64,000 nucleotides of DNA from assembly GCA_051861545.1 (NCBI GenBank), contig JBIMKP010000024.1:1-64000 (forward strand). Reading direction: 5' to 3'. The position numbers and the translations under genes are program-made. Every line of letters begins with the position of its first letter. Positions within the stretch are counted from its first letter, which is position 1. The stretch is from CAISCU01 sp051861545 (GTDB lineage: Bacteria; Bacteroidota; Bacteroidia; UKL13-3). Shown here piece by piece: positions 62,397 through 64,000 of this stretch. The notes below the pieces were generated by a model that saw only the letters and a list, made by a program, of their open reading frames with translations, had not been told where the DNA came from and ran no database searches.

Positions 62397-63956
62397 ATGG
62401 AAGAGAATTATAAATCGGATTCGAAGAAGAAAAAACCCTTAATCAGACAAAGCACTTTACCTGATGGAGCAAAATTACCTCCTCAGGCAATAGACTTAGA
62501 GGAGGCTGTTTTAGGAGCTTTAATGCTTGAAAAACATGCGATTACTGTTGTTGCTGAGGTTTTATCGCCTAAGAGTTTTTACAAAGACTCTCATTCCATG
62601 ATTTATGAAGCAATTGTTGTACTTTTTGGAAAAGCAGAACCTATTGATATTTTAACCGTTACTTCAGAACTTAGGAAAAAAGGTCAGTTAGATATTGTTG
62701 GTGGTGCCTACTATATTACAATGTTAACAAACAGAGTTACTTCTGCTGCTAATATTGAATACCATGCAAGAATTATTGCTGAAAAATTCCTTCAAAGAGA
62801 ATTGATACGAATTTCAGGTGAAATTCAAACAGAAGCTTTTGAAGACAGTGCCGATGCTTTTAACATGCTTGATTCGGCAGAAAAAAAACTATTTGATCTT
62901 TCTCAAGGCAATATAAAACGTGCTTATTTAAGCATGAATGCTGTTGTAAAACAAACTTTAAAAGATATAGAAGACATGAAGTTGAAAACTGGTAAATACA
63001 CCGGTATTCCTTCAGGTTTTACTAAATTAGATAGAATTACAGCTGGTTTTCAACGTTCCGATTTAATTATTGTAGCAGCTAGACCTGGTATGGGTAAAAC
63101 TGCATTTGCTTTAAGTGTGGCTAGAAATGCATCATTTGAAGGTTTAGGAAAAGATGAGTCGCCAAGAGGTGTGGCTATTTTTTCACTTGAAATGGGTAAT
63201 AAACAAATGGTGAGCAGGATGATTAGTTCTGAAGCTGAAATCTCTGGACATAAACTTAGAACAGGTGAATTAAAAGATTATGAATGGGAACAATTAAATA
63301 CAAAAATCGCTGCTTTAAGTGAGGCTCCTATTTTAATTGACGATACTCCTGCCCTATCAGTTTTTGAATTGCGTGCCAAATGCCGCAGAATGAAACAACA
63401 AAACGACATTTCTATGGTCGTTATTGATTACCTACAGTTAATGAGAGGTGATGATACTGGCAATAAAAATGGTAATCGTGAACAAGAGGTGAGTTATATT
63501 TCTCGTTCACTAAAAGCTTTAGCCAAAGAACTAGATGTTCCAGTTATTGCACTTTCTCAGTTAAGTCGTCAAACAGAAAGAAGATCTGCCTCTAACCGCC
63601 CAATGTTATCAGATTTAAGGGAATCGGGATCAATTGAGCAGGATGCCGATATGGTAATGTTTATTTATCGTCCTGAATATTACCAATTGGCCGAATGGGA
63701 AGATGGAACTCCTACAAGCGGACAAGCTGAGGTTATGATTGCGAAAAATCGTCATGGTGCTTTAGACAATATTCGTTTGAGATTTTTGAATGATTATACC
63801 AAATTCACCGATTTAATGGAAGACCAATATGCATTTGATAATAATAATGATTTGGTTGACAATCCAGGTGTAATTACTATGAGTTCAAGATTAAATGATA
63901 TGCATACTGATGAAGACGATTCAATGGGTGGGATACCACCAATTGCACCGTTTTAA
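62397..63956 (+). CDS. dnaB: Replicative DNA helicase
   Basis: Hexameric 5'-3' helicase of the fork and partner of DnaG (this window, 4.9-6.8 kb). The N-terminal domain starts LPPQAIDLEEAVLGALMLE; the RecA-like C-terminal domain has Walker A RPGMGKTA (229-236), IFSLEMGN, VVIDYLQLMRG and ALSQLSRQTERR. 519 residues, full length, no intein. The acidic C-terminus NDMHTDEDDSMGG is extra to the core. Confidence 0.97.
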   Translation: MEENYKSDSKKKKPLIRQSTLPDGAKLPPQAIDLEEAVLGALMLEKHAITVVAEVLSPKSFYKDSHSMIYEAIVVLFGKAEPIDILTVTSELRKKGQLDIVGGAYYITMLTNRVTSAANIEYHARIIAEKFLQRELIRISGEIQTEAFEDSADAFNMLDSAEKKLFDLSQGNIKRAYLSMNAVVKQTLKDIEDMKLKTGKYTGIPSGFTKLDRITAGFQRSDLIIVAARPGMGKTAFALSVARNASFEGLGKDESPRGVAIFSLEMGNKQMVSRMISSEAEISGHKLRTGELKDYEWEQLNTKIAALSEAPILIDDTPALSVFELRAKCRRMKQQNDISMVVIDYLQLMRGDDTGNKNGNREQEVSYISRSLKALAKELDVPVIALSQLSRQTERRSASNRPMLSDLRESGSIEQDADMVMFIYRPEYYQLAEWEDGTPTSGQAEVMIAKNRHGALDNIRLRFLNDYTKFTDLMEDQYAFDNNNDLVDNPGVITMSSRLNDMHTDEDDSMGGIPPIAPF

Positions 63957-64000
63957 TGCCGATATTTTAGCAATTGTATTGTCCTAAAAATGATAAGCTA

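Overview
The window is a chromosomal segment of a low-GC member of the Bacteroidota. Supporting signs are a C-terminal type IX secretion (Por) sorting domain, a DUF4295 gene beside rpmB-rpmG, a BshC bacillithiol enzyme, lipoproteins with loose lipoboxes, starts without clear Shine-Dalgarno sequences, and promoters of the Bacteroidota type (TTTG, about 19 bp, then TAnnTTTG or TAnnTTCG). The genus cannot be fixed from the sequence alone. No tRNA, rRNA, CRISPR array or complete insertion sequence was seen.

Layout. 0.1-10.4 kb: a 2-oxoacid dehydrogenase E2 subunit, an ABC exporter, an AlaDH/PNT-family (Lys1-like) dehydrogenase and dnaG on the minus strand, diverging from mfd. 10.4-15.7 kb: a 45-residue lipoprotein and a Lys/Ala-rich histone H1-like protein, then the plus-strand operon cinA-uvrB-Kir channel. 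15.7-21.7 kb: a lipoprotein, a UDP-xylose pathway pair (ugd, UDP-glucuronate decarboxylase), an outer-membrane-type protein next to waaA, and a methyltransferase. 22.0-39.1 kb: one minus-strand str-S10-spc-alpha cluster from rpsL to rplQ, with no tuf and no map, and with candidate internal promoters before rpsH and infA. 39.4-46.2 kb: one giant T9SS-secreted beta-helix protein of 2233 residues. 46.4-55.3 kb: uvrC, then an accessory stretch (DUF2892 membrane protein with a Crp/Fnr regulator, a gluconate-dehydrogenase-type pair with pabB, and an Rpn-family nuclease with a frameshift). 55.3-64 kb: bshC, rimO, ftsY, DUF4295-rpmG-rpmB, enoyl-CoA hydratase, queA and dnaB.

Functions fall into translation (r-proteins, EF-G, IF-1, RimO, QueA), replication and repair (DnaG, DnaB, Mfd, UvrB, UvrC), secretion and envelope (SecY, FtsY, WaaA, UDP-xylose, T9SS cargo) and thiol or redox metabolism (BshC, GMC oxidoreductase). 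Mfd, UvrB and UvrC together cover most of transcription-coupled nucleotide excision repair; uvrA lies outside the window.

The most unusual content is in 48.3-55.3 kb. Four related, nested palindromic elements of about 150-400 bp lie only in intergenic DNA. Complete copies have about 20-bp terminal inverted repeats, inner inverted blocks, and a long GC-rich central hairpin whose arms differ between copies while staying paired. One copy sits 38 bp after an Rpn-family gene in which a -1 shift on a run of seven A residues would restore the family N-terminus. A second theme is promoter architecture: several r-protein promoters share an identical tail after the -7 element.
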